Shown here: piece after piece, positions 44,601 through 53,310 of the stretch
Position numbering within the stretch: the stretch's first letter is position 1
How the letters are laid out: each line of letters opens with the position of its first letter
Assembly: GCF_012641265.1 (NCBI RefSeq)
Contig: NZ_JABAHZ010000001.1
Location: 558,001-622,000 of the forward strand
Source of the DNA: Chitinophaga eiseniae
GTDB lineage: Bacteria; Bacteroidota; Bacteroidia; Chitinophagales; Chitinophagaceae
Direction of reading: 5' to 3'
DNA length: 64,000 nt
Position numbers and translations under genes: made by a program
The notes under the pieces: generated by a model
The model's database searches: none
Told to the model about the DNA's origin: nothing
Seen by the model: the letters and a program-made list of their open reading frames with translations, nothing else

Positions 44601-45158
44601 ACCTTTACCTACAAAGGGTTTACGCTGAATCTGCTGATCGACTGGCGCCAGGGAGGAAAGTTCTTCTCTTATGTTGCTAAAAATCTCCTGAGTGATGGAC
44701 GTACGCAAACAACCATCCATGGCCGCGATCCGCAAACCGGCGGACTGGCCTGGAACGATGGTACTTACAACCGTACCGATGGAATGATCCTGTTTGGATA
44801 TGTGGAAGAAAGTCCAGGTAAATATAAACTCAATGATATCGTGACGGATCCGGAAAATTACTACGGGGAATACTACTGGAGTTTCAATAGTCGCTCTACT
44901 TTCGATGCCAGCTATGTGAAGCTGAGAGAAGCTTCCCTGACATACAACTTTTCGAAGAAAGTGTTAGGCAGAGCGCCCATCAGCAATCTCTCCATCGCAT
45001 TTATCGCCAGGAACCTGTTTACCTGGACCGCCGCTGAACAAGGGTATGATCCGGAAACGGCCATGACCATTGCCAACGGCAGTTTTTCACCAGGTGTTAC
45101 CAGCTGGGGCTTACCATATACCCGTTCCTATGGCGTAAAACTGGGATTCAATTTTTAA
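41694..45158 (+). CDS. SusC/RagA family TonB-linked outer membrane protein
   Basis: The 1154-residue protein has a signal peptide ending near AGAQ (residue 28) and an STN signalling domain (about 45-112) that contacts FecR. A carboxypeptidase-regulatory-like domain follows (VKGKVTDEKGNPVPGVSIREKGTNNGTATDADGNFSLKV, 128-166), then a TonB plug (ALSGKVAGVNVRST...LDGYNQPLYVVDGVPI) and a 22-strand barrel ending SYGVKLGFNF. It imports an oligosaccharide or similar nutrient across the outer membrane with its SusD partner. The STN domain indicates signalling as well as transport. Confidence 0.93.
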   Translation: MQKSFTKLYAPWSVMLLLLLWATSAGAQQLMVSSGSTSREAGSVPLQQMLANLETRYGVSFNYAPVQVAGKFVATRTTRGKEADLEGQLRKTLLPLGLQAVKLSEHDYAIRSADAAPAINTKAAEQIVKGKVTDEKGNPVPGVSIREKGTNNGTATDADGNFSLKVAGANAILVFHYVGYQAKELVAGSGLLQVQLSPEVRSLDDVVVTALGIKRQEKALGYSIATLKSDQVNTVKDVNVANALSGKVAGVNVRSTSSDPGATSLVVIRGQSKLDGYNQPLYVVDGVPIAPAVRAPKQPVGQVVVDYGSTISDINPDDIASMTVLKGASASALYGSRALNGVILITTKSGSGAKKGLGVSVNSSALFDRATLFPKFQNEFGAGDRTGSDETISDATWGPRLDVGTKHIQWDSPLDANGNPIPTDWVSYPNRHKDFFRTGSTLTNNIAVTGNNKDGNFRLSYTNLANEGITPNTDLKRNTINLSAGYALHPKVRVSTNIGYTKNTSDNRPTYNRGSVSSIVYTTTPNVDIRKLRNYWIPGKEGLQQFSHVPGSTDNPYFVAYELTNGYNRDRIMGNVELNIDITKDLTLMARSGMDYYSEYRESKRAFSAIKNPNGGYGIETETFREQNTDFLLSYKKQLNKDFFFSVSGGANRMNQSGAGTTQKTESLVMPGVYSISNAKAGTVFNDSYRFTKRINSVYGMGQVAFRNYAFLDLTARNDWSSTLPPENNSYFYPSASLSVVLTDMLNIKSNILSFAKVRANWAQVGGDTDPYSLYNTFGFGQDWGNVKRATIDNALLNNKLKPLIATSHEFGADVRFLDGRLGIDVTYYNTINKNQILRIPVTMATGYSNLLTNAGKVGNKGIEIGLNATPVKGAFRWDLQVNYTKNRNKIIELMPGITNYLVGGAEGIRFLVAEGTEMGDMYAQNWATVPDGEFKGQPLLANDGSYQKVNDYVKIGNYNPDFMVGITNTFTYKGFTLNLLIDWRQGGKFFSYVAKNLLSDGRTQTTIHGRDPQTGGLAWNDGTYNRTDGMILFGYVEESPGKYKLNDIVTDPENYYGEYYWSFNSRSTFDASYVKLREASLTYNFSKKVLGRAPISNLSIAFIARNLFTWTAAEQGYDPETAMTIANGSFSPGVTSWGLPYTRSYGVKLGFNF

Positions 45159-45176
45159 ACTAATAAATAGTTGGTT

Positions 45177-46649
45177 ATGCAACGCATACCTGTTATATAT
45201 CTACTGTTTTGCCTGGTGATACTTTCCTCCGCTTGTAAGAAGGGGTTGGAAGACATCAATGTAAATCCGAACAAATCGCAGGTGATCAACCCTGAATTCC
45301 TGCTGTCTACCTCGTTGATCAATACCGCTTATGATTACCAGGAAGATGCCTACTTCAATGAACCCGCATCTGCTGGGCGTTACATTACGATGGTACGTAA
45401 CGAAGGTAATGATAAGTTCGATTGGGGCCCTCAGAGTTGGGATGGTAACTATTCCAAACTCTCGGTCAACTATGAAATGATGGACCAGGCTAAAAAGCAG
45501 AACGTACCGCAATATATAGCCGTAGGAAAAGTATTGGAGGCATTTAACTTTGCCTATCTGTCCGACCTGTTTGGCGATATCCCATATAGTGAGGCGTTGC
45601 GCCTGAAAGAGGACCGGATCCTGCATCCTAAATATGATCAGCAACAGGTAGTATACCCTGCTTTGCTTCAGTCACTTAAAGAAGCCAACGACCAGTTGGC
45701 TACGATTACCAATAGAGTAGATGCTACCGCAGACGCGATGTATGGCGGGGATCCTTTGCTGTGGCGTAAGTTTGCCAACTCGCTCCGGTTAAGAATGCTG
45801 CTGCGCATATCAAAGAGTTATGCGCCCGCATTTACCGATATGCAGGCCATTATCAATGATAAGGTAAAGTATCCCATCTTTGAAAGTAATGCAGACAACG
45901 CAGAAATAAAGTACCTGGGAGATGTGGGCGCCAACAGCTGGCCGGGTGGGCTCCTGGCCAATTCTTTTTCAGAGTTTGATAAACGTAAGCCCAGTAAGGA
46001 AATCGTTGATGCGCTACAACAACGCAACGATCCCCGTCTCGGTGTTTGGATCGCCAAAGTAGATGTGCTGACGGGTGGTACTGTTGATAACAATCCATAC
46101 GTGGGCGTACCCAATGCCATTCCTGCACCATATGATTACAACGGCGGAGCAGATCATATTTCCCGCTTGTCAGCTATGTTCAAAAGTAATAGTCATCCTA
46201 TGGTGAAAGCTTCCATGATGACTTATGCGGAAGTATGTTTCATCCTGGCAGAATGTGTACAGGCTGGTAAAATAACCGTAGCAGGTAAAACTGCGGAAAG
46301 TCTCTACTACGATGGTATTGGCGCCAGTATGAAATACTACGGCGTAGACCAGGTGGCCATCGATGCCCACTTCTACGATCAGCCGTCTGTTAAATATAAC
46401 GGTACGCTGGAACAGCTGATAGGTCAGAAGTGGATTGCCGGGTTCCTGAAAGGAGCAGAAGCCTGGTTCGATAACCGCCGTACCGGCTTTCCTAAGTTCG
46501 TACTAGGTCCGCTGTCTGCCTCCACCAGCTTGCCCAAGCGCTACATCTATCCCACCGGTGAGCGTGATACGAACAACGACGAATACCTGAAGGCGTTAAC
46601 GCAGTTTGGTCCGGATAAACAGACTACCCTGATGTGGTACCTGAAATAA
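45177..46649 (+). CDS. SusD/RagB family nutrient-binding lipoprotein
   Basis: The 490-residue lipoprotein (ATG at 45177; lipobox ILSSAC, Cys20) has the SusD-like pattern: GLEDINVNPNKSQVINPEFLLSTSL, AFNFAYLSDLFGDIPYSEALRLKEDRILHPKYDQQQVVYPALLQSLKEAN, FANSLRLRMLLRISK and EYLKALTQFGPDKQTTLMWYLK at the end. It caps the SusC barrel on the cell surface and binds substrate. Only 18 bases separate it from susC. The frame is open to a TTG at 45171 two codons upstream, but the ATG gives the normal signal peptide. A hairpin follows the stop. Confidence 0.9.
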   Translation: MQRIPVIYLLFCLVILSSACKKGLEDINVNPNKSQVINPEFLLSTSLINTAYDYQEDAYFNEPASAGRYITMVRNEGNDKFDWGPQSWDGNYSKLSVNYEMMDQAKKQNVPQYIAVGKVLEAFNFAYLSDLFGDIPYSEALRLKEDRILHPKYDQQQVVYPALLQSLKEANDQLATITNRVDATADAMYGGDPLLWRKFANSLRLRMLLRISKSYAPAFTDMQAIINDKVKYPIFESNADNAEIKYLGDVGANSWPGGLLANSFSEFDKRKPSKEIVDALQQRNDPRLGVWIAKVDVLTGGTVDNNPYVGVPNAIPAPYDYNGGADHISRLSAMFKSNSHPMVKASMMTYAEVCFILAECVQAGKITVAGKTAESLYYDGIGASMKYYGVDQVAIDAHFYDQPSVKYNGTLEQLIGQKWIAGFLKGAEAWFDNRRTGFPKFVLGPLSASTSLPKRYIYPTGERDTNNDEYLKALTQFGPDKQTTLMWYLK

Positions 46650-46660
46650 TATTATTACAC

Positions 46661-46686
46661 ACAGCCCTCACTGAGGTGGGGGCTGT
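46661..46686 (+). terminator. Hairpin after susD
   Basis: ACAGCCCTCAC and GTGGGGGCTGT form an 11-bp stem with one G-T wobble and loop TGAG. It has no T-run directly after it, so it may be an RNA-stability or partial termination structure that reduces expression of the downstream genes. Confidence 0.5.
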
Positions 46687-46741
46687 ACCTGTCCTGCTAT
46701 TCCTTATACTTTATTCCTGTTAAATTTTCCTGGGTGAAATA

Positions 46742-48988
46742 ATGAAAGGATTCCTTACTTTATTGCTATTAATTCCACTGCTATGCACTGCTGCTGTATG
46801 GAAGGAGGTTACCATCGTTTGTAAAGACAAACAGATTGCTGCACAGGTATTGCAGGAAGAAGTACAGCGCCGTACCGGTCTTTCCTGGCCTATTGCCACC
46901 AGGATGCCACCAACCGGCGATGTGATGCTGTTAATATTAGCGCCTGGAGCCCCCGAATCTTATCATGTTGAATACATTCCGGCTGCTGGCCACCGGCAGA
47001 TCCGGGTAACGGCGCCGGATACACGTGGTTTGCTGTATGGAGTAGGGTACTTGCTCCGTACTATGACCTACCTGCCGCAGCAAGTACAGCTGGCAGACGG
47101 GATCAATGTGACGGCTACCCCGGAAAAGGCGATCCGCGGCCACCAGATCGGTTACCGCAATCTCGCTAACTCCTACGACGGATGGACGCCGGAACAATAC
47201 GAACGCTATATCCGCGAACTGGCCATCTTTGGGGCTAACAGCATTGAGGCTATTCCCTTTATGCCGCCATCGCCGCATTTCCATCTTCCTTCCCACGACA
47301 TGAATCTTCGCATCAGCGAATACTGTAAAAAATACGACCTGGACTTTTCCGTGTGGACGCCCGCCACCTTTGATTTGCAGGATACCGCCAAAAGAAATCA
47401 TTTCCTCCTACAATTCGATTCCCTCTTCCGGGAGTCGCCCCGGTTGGATGCCGTATTCTTCCCGGGCGGCGATCCGGGCGACAATACCCCACAGTCGGTG
47501 CTGCCCTTCCTCGAAGAGCTGGCGCCCCGGCTAAAAAAATATCACCCGAAAGCATTGATCTGGTTATCGCTCCAGGGCTTTAACCCCGATGCCTGTACGT
47601 TCGTTTATTCCTATATCACCCAACACCAGCCGCGGTGGCTGGGAGGGATCGTGGTAGGTCCCTCCAGCCCCTCGCTGGAAGATACACGGGCAGCATTGCC
47701 GGCCCGGTATAAGATTCGCCACTATCCTGATATTACCCACACCGTACGATGCGACTACCCCGTGGTATGGTGGGATCCGGCCTTTGCGTTTACCCTGGGC
47801 CGGGAACCGGTGAATCCGCAACCGCAGTACTACGCTAATATCTACCGGTTTATAGCGCCTGTGATGGATGGATTTATCAGTTACTCTGATGGCGCCCATG
47901 ATGACATTAATAAAATGACCTGGAGTATGCTCGGCTGGAATAGCCAGGCAGATGTCCGGGAAATTATACAGCAATACGCCAATTTCTTCTTTGGTTCTAC
48001 CGCCAGGGATGCTGCCGCAGAAGGAATCCTGGCGCTGGAAAAAAACTGGGAAGGGCCTATTGCCAGCAACGCCGGTATTGCTGCCACCCTCGGATGGTGG
48101 CAGCAGCTGGAACAGCAGCACCCGGAACTCAGCACCAACTGGCGTTGGCAAATGTGCTTGCTCAGGGCTTACTACGACGCCTATACGCGGCAGCGTGCCA
48201 TTCGCGACGCTGCGCTGGAAACAGCCGTGAACCAGGTACTGCTGGATAGCGGCGATGTAATATCCCGCGCAGAAAAAATATTACAACAGGCGGATACGGT
48301 AGTAGCGCCAGTATGGCGCCAGCGCATTGTCGATTTATGCGAGGCACTGTATCAATCTGTTGCGCTGCAAACCAGCGTCGCCAAATACAAAGCCGCAGGC
48401 CCGGAAAGGGGAGCGGTGCTCGACTTCCTCGACAGGCCTTTGAATAATCGTTGGTGGCTGGAAGATAAATTCAAATATATCCGCACACTACCGGCAACGG
48501 CACAACGTAAAGCGCTGGATACGCTGGCGCACTGGGAAAACCCCGGCCCGGGCAGTTTTTACGACGCGGTAGCCAATATTTCCAAATCTCCCCATGTACT
48601 CCGGTCGGAAGATTTACATACCGATCCGCTCGTACGCCGCAGCGATACGCCGGGCTTCGACTGGTGGGAGAGCGGCTACAGCCGCAAACGCCTGTCGTGG
48701 ATGGTGAGCCTGCGCTGGCCGTCGGCATTGCGTTACGATCACCTCGACACCACCGCACGGTATGTAGTGAGGGTAACCGGCTATGGGGAAAGCCTGCTGA
48801 AAGCCAATGGCGTGCGACTCACGCCCGGTCTGTATGGCAAAGGCATCGGCGAACTAAAGGAATTTCCGGTACCGGCAGACCTGACTAAAACCGGTACGCT
48901 GCTGCTCACCTGGGACAACATCGACGAAGAACATCTGAACTGGCGCCAACATTCAAGGGTCACCGAAGTGTGGCTGATTAAATTATAA
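46742..48988 (+). CDS. Glycoside-hydrolase-like exported protein
   Basis: The 748-residue protein has a signal peptide (MKGFLTLLLLIPLLCTAA). An alpha/beta N-terminal domain (VTIVCKDKQIAAQVLQEEVQRRTGLSWPIA...GLLYGVGYLLRTM) is typical of the GH67-N/GH20b type placed before beta-hexosaminidase and alpha-glucuronidase barrels. The central barrel-like part has SIEAIPFMPPSPHFHLPSHDMNLRISEYCKKYDLDFSVWTPATFD, a GGDPGDN motif and VVWWDPAFAF. It then has YSDGAHDDINKMTWSMLGWN and a C-terminal beta domain. Acidic residues in these motifs could be catalytic, but the family and substrate are not fixed by eye. It lies between susD and a propeller protein. Confidence 0.65.
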   Translation: MKGFLTLLLLIPLLCTAAVWKEVTIVCKDKQIAAQVLQEEVQRRTGLSWPIATRMPPTGDVMLLILAPGAPESYHVEYIPAAGHRQIRVTAPDTRGLLYGVGYLLRTMTYLPQQVQLADGINVTATPEKAIRGHQIGYRNLANSYDGWTPEQYERYIRELAIFGANSIEAIPFMPPSPHFHLPSHDMNLRISEYCKKYDLDFSVWTPATFDLQDTAKRNHFLLQFDSLFRESPRLDAVFFPGGDPGDNTPQSVLPFLEELAPRLKKYHPKALIWLSLQGFNPDACTFVYSYITQHQPRWLGGIVVGPSSPSLEDTRAALPARYKIRHYPDITHTVRCDYPVVWWDPAFAFTLGREPVNPQPQYYANIYRFIAPVMDGFISYSDGAHDDINKMTWSMLGWNSQADVREIIQQYANFFFGSTARDAAAEGILALEKNWEGPIASNAGIAATLGWWQQLEQQHPELSTNWRWQMCLLRAYYDAYTRQRAIRDAALETAVNQVLLDSGDVISRAEKILQQADTVVAPVWRQRIVDLCEALYQSVALQTSVAKYKAAGPERGAVLDFLDRPLNNRWWLEDKFKYIRTLPATAQRKALDTLAHWENPGPGSFYDAVANISKSPHVLRSEDLHTDPLVRRSDTPGFDWWESGYSRKRLSWMVSLRWPSALRYDHLDTTARYVVRVTGYGESLLKANGVRLTPGLYGKGIGELKEFPVPADLTKTGTLLLTWDNIDEEHLNWRQHSRVTEVWLIKL

Positions 48989-48998
48989 ATGCATACGG

Positions 48999-51137
48999 AT
49001 GAAGAAAGTTATTTACCTGGCCACGGGCCTGCTGCTGTCATGCTCCGCCTGGGCTACGCCCGATGATCCCTTTACGCAGGCGGTGTCTGTAAAATACACC
49101 GTGCCACAAGGCTTACATATGGTAAAGGTAGTCACCGATTACAATGATAACGTGCAGGTGCTTACCAAAGAAGGCTTTTATCGCCTGAGCGGGCAGGAGC
49201 TGGTCAGGGACCTGCGCTTTCGTCCCCTGGCACAAAAGATTCCCGTGGATGTTACTATCCGCGAGGGCAGCGGACATTTATACTACCTGTATGCCGATAA
49301 ATGCCTGACCAACGGCTATGCCGGTATTCCTTACATTAATCTCCCATCCGGAAAGTTTAAGCGTGTAGCCGTCGACGTGAATGGTCGTATGTTGCTGGCA
49401 GGCGCTCAGGCGATGGCTATTGCCGACAATGGAAAGCTAACATCACTGCCTGATATCCGGGAAGGTGTTACTTCAATGGAAGCGAATGGGGGCGAATTTT
49501 TCATACTAACGTCCAAAGCAGTATACCAGCTGAAAGATAATCAGTTTATTCCCGTACACCGCGTAAACAACGCCACCGCCATGGCTTTCAGCGGGCAGGA
49601 TATTGTGCTGGGCACCCATCACGGGTATTACGCCGTAAATCGCCATAGCGGGGATACCAGCTTATCGTTACAACTGAGTATACCCGTTACCGATATTGAG
49701 CAGTTACTCATCGTAAATGGACAGGTATGGGCCGGTACCCCACAAGGCGCATTCCTGAAAGGCGACAACGCCTGCCGGTATTTTGCCTCCCGCCGCTGGC
49801 TGGACCAGGACAGCGTAAAAGGCATGACCGTGGATAGTAACGGCGATGTGTATGTTTTAACCGGTACAGGTCTCAATAAAATCACTTTCAACCGGCAAAC
49901 GCTGGCACAGAAAGCAGCTTATTTCCAGCGCAAGATCCGCGAAAAACATATCCGCTATGGATTCATCGCGAATCTCCAGCTGGATCCCCCCGGGGATGAA
50001 AGTACCGCCCAAATGGCCGATACCGACAATGACGGCCTGTGGTCCAGCTTCTACCTGGGCAGCCAGGCATTCCGGTACGCCACTACCAAAGAGCCGGCAG
50101 CCAAACGCTATGCCTGGGAAGCCTTTGAAGCCTTTGAAAGAATACTGTCTGTTAACCAGTTGACCGGTTTTCCTTCCCGTACCTTCGAAAGAAAAGGATA
50201 CAAAAATTCAGATCCGGAACGATGGAGAGATTCACCAGACCCCGAATGGGAATGGAAAGGGCATACCAGCAGCGACGAATTTGTGGCCTATATATGGATT
50301 GCGGCCGTACTACATGAAATGGTGGCCGAAACACCGGAAGAGCAACAACGGGTCACTGCTTTCATTGATAAGATCATGACGCATATCCTCGACCATAAAT
50401 ATACCCTCACGGATATCGATAATAAGCCTACGCTCTGGGGCCGCTGGGGACCGGAGTACATCAACTGGTATCCCACCACCATCGGCGATCGCCGCCTGGG
50501 AAGCACTACCATCATGGCAGGGCTGCAACTGGCCTATGCCCTCACAGGTAAAGAACGCTACAAAACAGCTGCCTATGATCTGATCAAAAAACATGGTTAC
50601 CTGAAAAATATACTCATCGACTACCGTACCATCAAGCCTACGCCGGGTTACCTGCATATGGGCATCGATATGGGTAACGGCGGCTGGAACCACTCCGATG
50701 ATGAAATGGCATTTCTTACCTATTGGGTGTTATACCGTTATGCCTTTACGCCGGAACTGAAAGAACAATATAAAACAGCTATCCGCAATCATTGGGAAAT
50801 GGAACGGCCAGAAAAGAATGCATTGTGGAACCTCATTACAATGGCTACTGCCGGAGATTTTGATGCAACAGCTACCACCTGGTGGTTGCAAACCTTCCCC
50901 ATGGATCTGATCACCTGGACCATCACGAATAGTCACCGTCAGGATATTACGCTGCTGCCGGCTAATTTCCGCAACCAGACCACGGCGACCTTGCTGCCAC
51001 TCGATGAACTGCCCGTGCACCGGCACAATGCCAATGCTTTTACCCTCGATGGCGGTCATAACGGCGATTCAGAGCTGGCCGGCGACGAGTTCCTGTTGCC
51101 CTACTGGATGGCGCGCTACCTCAAAGTGCTCGAATAG
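48999..51137 (+). CDS. Exported propeller and helical-barrel-like protein, unknown function
   Basis: The 712-residue protein has a signal peptide (MKKVIYLATGLLLSCSAWA). The first 300 residues show repeated beta-strand motifs (KVVTDYNDNVQVLTKEGFYRLSGQE; VDVNGRMLLAGAQAMAIADNGKL; GMTVDSNGDVYVLTGTGLNKI) of two-component-regulator-like propellers. The C-terminal 400 residues are helical (QMADTDNDGLWSSFYLGSQAFRYA; GYLHMGIDMGNGGWNHSDDEMAFLTYW), suggestive of an (alpha/alpha) toroid as in polysaccharide lyases and some hydrolases. No known family is recognised. It is 10 bases after the glycoside-hydrolase-like gene, so a role in glycan breakdown is likely. An inverted repeat starts at its stop codon. 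Confidence 0.65.
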   Translation: MKKVIYLATGLLLSCSAWATPDDPFTQAVSVKYTVPQGLHMVKVVTDYNDNVQVLTKEGFYRLSGQELVRDLRFRPLAQKIPVDVTIREGSGHLYYLYADKCLTNGYAGIPYINLPSGKFKRVAVDVNGRMLLAGAQAMAIADNGKLTSLPDIREGVTSMEANGGEFFILTSKAVYQLKDNQFIPVHRVNNATAMAFSGQDIVLGTHHGYYAVNRHSGDTSLSLQLSIPVTDIEQLLIVNGQVWAGTPQGAFLKGDNACRYFASRRWLDQDSVKGMTVDSNGDVYVLTGTGLNKITFNRQTLAQKAAYFQRKIREKHIRYGFIANLQLDPPGDESTAQMADTDNDGLWSSFYLGSQAFRYATTKEPAAKRYAWEAFEAFERILSVNQLTGFPSRTFERKGYKNSDPERWRDSPDPEWEWKGHTSSDEFVAYIWIAAVLHEMVAETPEEQQRVTAFIDKIMTHILDHKYTLTDIDNKPTLWGRWGPEYINWYPTTIGDRRLGSTTIMAGLQLAYALTGKERYKTAAYDLIKKHGYLKNILIDYRTIKPTPGYLHMGIDMGNGGWNHSDDEMAFLTYWVLYRYAFTPELKEQYKTAIRNHWEMERPEKNALWNLITMATAGDFDATATTWWLQTFPMDLITWTITNSHRQDITLLPANFRNQTTATLLPLDELPVHRHNANAFTLDGGHNGDSELAGDEFLLPYWMARYLKVLE

Positions 51138-51231
51138 TCACGCAAAGGAGCTAAGGAGCAAAGATGCAGAGGAATTTTACTGATATCCTTAGTATTTCTT
51201 TGCGTCTTTGCTCCTTAGCTCCTTTGCGTGA
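51138..51231. repeat. Intergenic inverted-repeat element, copy 3, with perfect 27-bp arms
   Basis: The arms 51138-51164 and 51205-51231 are perfectly complementary over 27 bases; each arm contains CGCAAAGGAGCTAAGGAGC or its complement. The left arm begins in the base after the upstream stop codon. The element could terminate or stabilise the message and separates the SusCD locus from the sigma-protease cluster. Confidence 0.85.
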
Positions 51232-51352
51232 AACAAATAATAGTTTTTAAACAATTGTAATCCAACTATAAATACGCGACTTGAAAAAAAACCGCCGCCA
51301 TTAACATTGCGTTAATAGTAACAGCTTATTTTGGTTATCATATTTCAACCTA

Positions 51353-53209
51353 ATGTCTGCAGCGGTATTTTTTATCAAGTTGTATAATGTTAACTATCAG
51401 AAGGTCTATGACTTCTCCTATAAGCTCTGTGGCGACCCACACCGGGCGAAAGATATTACCCAGCAATGTTTTCTCCGCCTCTGGGAAAAAATAGATACCA
51501 TTGATAGTAATCAGGAAGATATATTTCCCTTGTTATTTGTTATTGCCAAACGGGTAGTCATCGATGAGAGCCGAAGGGCGACCACCAGCGCCCAGGCATA
51601 TAAGGATATACTGCATACCTCCACCGGCAGTGTCGACGAAACCGTTACCAATATCGATTACAAACAATTGAAACACCGGTTGAGTAATATCCTGCAACTG
51701 TTGCCCGACAAGCCCCGCACCGTATACGAATTCCGCGATTCGGGGTATTCACATAAAGAAATAGCCGCTATGCTCAACATCTCTGTAACAACAGTACGTA
51801 CCCACCTTAAAACCGCCACTCATTTTATCCGCAAAAGAATTGGCAACACCACCGTGATATTGGTGGGTGCTTTGGTATTATGGTCTTGCCGCAAGGGAAA
51901 TGATGGGCCATCTACTCCCACCGGTCCGGTTACCACAGCGGAAGTAAACCGCTGGATATTGGATAGCATGCAATGGTTCTACTACTGGAAAGATGGACTA
52001 CCGGGCAGTCCCGATGGTTCCAGCGAAGCGCCTGCCTATTTTAACTCGTTAAAAAATGCGGCCGACCGTTTTTCTTTTTTATATGATCCTGCGGTTTGGA
52101 ATACTTACCCCGCCAGTTTAAGAAGCGTTTATGGTATGGAAGTGACGGTGGTGAGCGATGATAAAGCGCCAGGTGGTGCGCTGGGAATTATACAGCTCGT
52201 ACAACCCGGCTCGCCCGCTGCGTCCAAAGGACTCACGCGGGGCCAGTTATTTACCCGTATCAACGGCCAGACGCTCAGCGTAGGCAATGCTCCCACGCTG
52301 TTGTCGGCATTGGTCAAAGACCGCAAAGGCCAGCTCAGGATGGCCGACAAGGCTGCCGACGGGAAGGTAACAGAAACCACCGAACAACCTGTGACCGGAG
52401 GGGGCATCACAGAAGAACCAGCAGTGCAGCAGTCTCTTATCCTTACCCGTACGCCTCAACCCGTGGCTTATCTCTGCTTTAATTATTTCGACGACCTGCA
52501 ATCAGCCGCGCTGCTCCAGGCATTCAATACCTATCATCAGCAAAGCATTCAGCACCTGGTGATCGACCTGCGCTATAGTCCCGGCGGAAGTGTGGCCATG
52601 GCGGCGGTACTGTGCGCCCTGGTGAGCAACAATATTAAATCCACGGATATCTTTGCCCAATATAACGGTAATAGCCGGCTGGGTAACCGTAGCATCACTT
52701 TTGAACGGGCGATGGCGTTACCGGAACAAGGCACTCCTGTGAGCTTTGAACAGGTAAAGGCGCTGCAGCTACCTTTAAATAAAGTATATATATTAACAGG
52801 GCCACATACCGCCTCTGCAGCAGAAATGGTGGTTAACAGTCTGAAACCCTATGTTACAGTGATCCAGGTAGGCGGCACCACCCTCGGCAAAGATGAAGGC
52901 ATGATCACTATTACGGATACCCGTAACCCTAAACGAATTCCCTGGGTGCTCATGCCCATTACCTATAAACTGCTGAATGCTACCGGCGCTGGTGGCTACC
53001 ACCAGGGCCTGGTGCCTGCTTACCCGGTAGATGAACTGGCCAGCCTGCCGCTGCAGCCACTCGGCAATACCAGCGATCCATTGCTGGCCAGGGCATTGCA
53101 GTTGATAGGCGCTCCTGGTGGCCGTATAGCCCCTGCCAGCGCAAATGCCCCCCGGCAGCACATTACGCCTGGGGCCATGGCCTACCCGGTAATGGTTACC
53201 CATCCCTGA
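51353..53209 (+). CDS. ECF sigma factor fused to S41 (Prc/CtpA-like) protease
   Basis: The 618-residue frame begins as an ECF sigma factor: region 2 at about residues 10-75 (VYDFSYKLCGDPHRAKDITQQCFLRLWEKID, LFVIAKRVVIDESRR) and region 4 at about 105-162 (NILQLLPDKPRTVYEF, SHKEIAAMLNISVTTVRTHLKTA). A short hydrophobic segment, VILVGALVLWSC (168-179), looks like a lipoprotein signal core with lipobox LWSC. An S41 peptidase follows: N-terminal domain (199-255), PDZ-like part (260-330), FNYF...LVIDLRYSPGG (376-412), the catalytic Ser in HTASAAEMV (Ser488) and Lys in TTLGKDEG (Lys513). No stop or canonical start codon lies near the junction. A FecR gene and a TonB receptor follow. Assembly error cannot be excluded from sequence alone. 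Confidence 0.82.
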   Translation: MSAAVFFIKLYNVNYQKVYDFSYKLCGDPHRAKDITQQCFLRLWEKIDTIDSNQEDIFPLLFVIAKRVVIDESRRATTSAQAYKDILHTSTGSVDETVTNIDYKQLKHRLSNILQLLPDKPRTVYEFRDSGYSHKEIAAMLNISVTTVRTHLKTATHFIRKRIGNTTVILVGALVLWSCRKGNDGPSTPTGPVTTAEVNRWILDSMQWFYYWKDGLPGSPDGSSEAPAYFNSLKNAADRFSFLYDPAVWNTYPASLRSVYGMEVTVVSDDKAPGGALGIIQLVQPGSPAASKGLTRGQLFTRINGQTLSVGNAPTLLSALVKDRKGQLRMADKAADGKVTETTEQPVTGGGITEEPAVQQSLILTRTPQPVAYLCFNYFDDLQSAALLQAFNTYHQQSIQHLVIDLRYSPGGSVAMAAVLCALVSNNIKSTDIFAQYNGNSRLGNRSITFERAMALPEQGTPVSFEQVKALQLPLNKVYILTGPHTASAAEMVVNSLKPYVTVIQVGGTTLGKDEGMITITDTRNPKRIPWVLMPITYKLLNATGAGGYHQGLVPAYPVDELASLPLQPLGNTSDPLLARALQLIGAPGGRIAPASANAPRQHITPGAMAYPVMVTHP

Positions 53210-53310
53210 TTTCATCTCCAATGTTACCAAAATGTGAATTCACCTTTTTCTCCTCCTCATTTTTTTATCGCCATTCGTTCTGTTTGTATAATTCATTCAA
53301 ATATTAAGAG

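Noticed and set aside
51800..51900. Possibility that the sigma factor and S41 protease are two genes with a hidden start
   Set aside because: No ATG lies near the junction; only in-frame GTG/TTG codons inside the hydrophobic stretch exist, which would remove the positive N-region needed for export. The fusion is the better reading, with resequencing advised.
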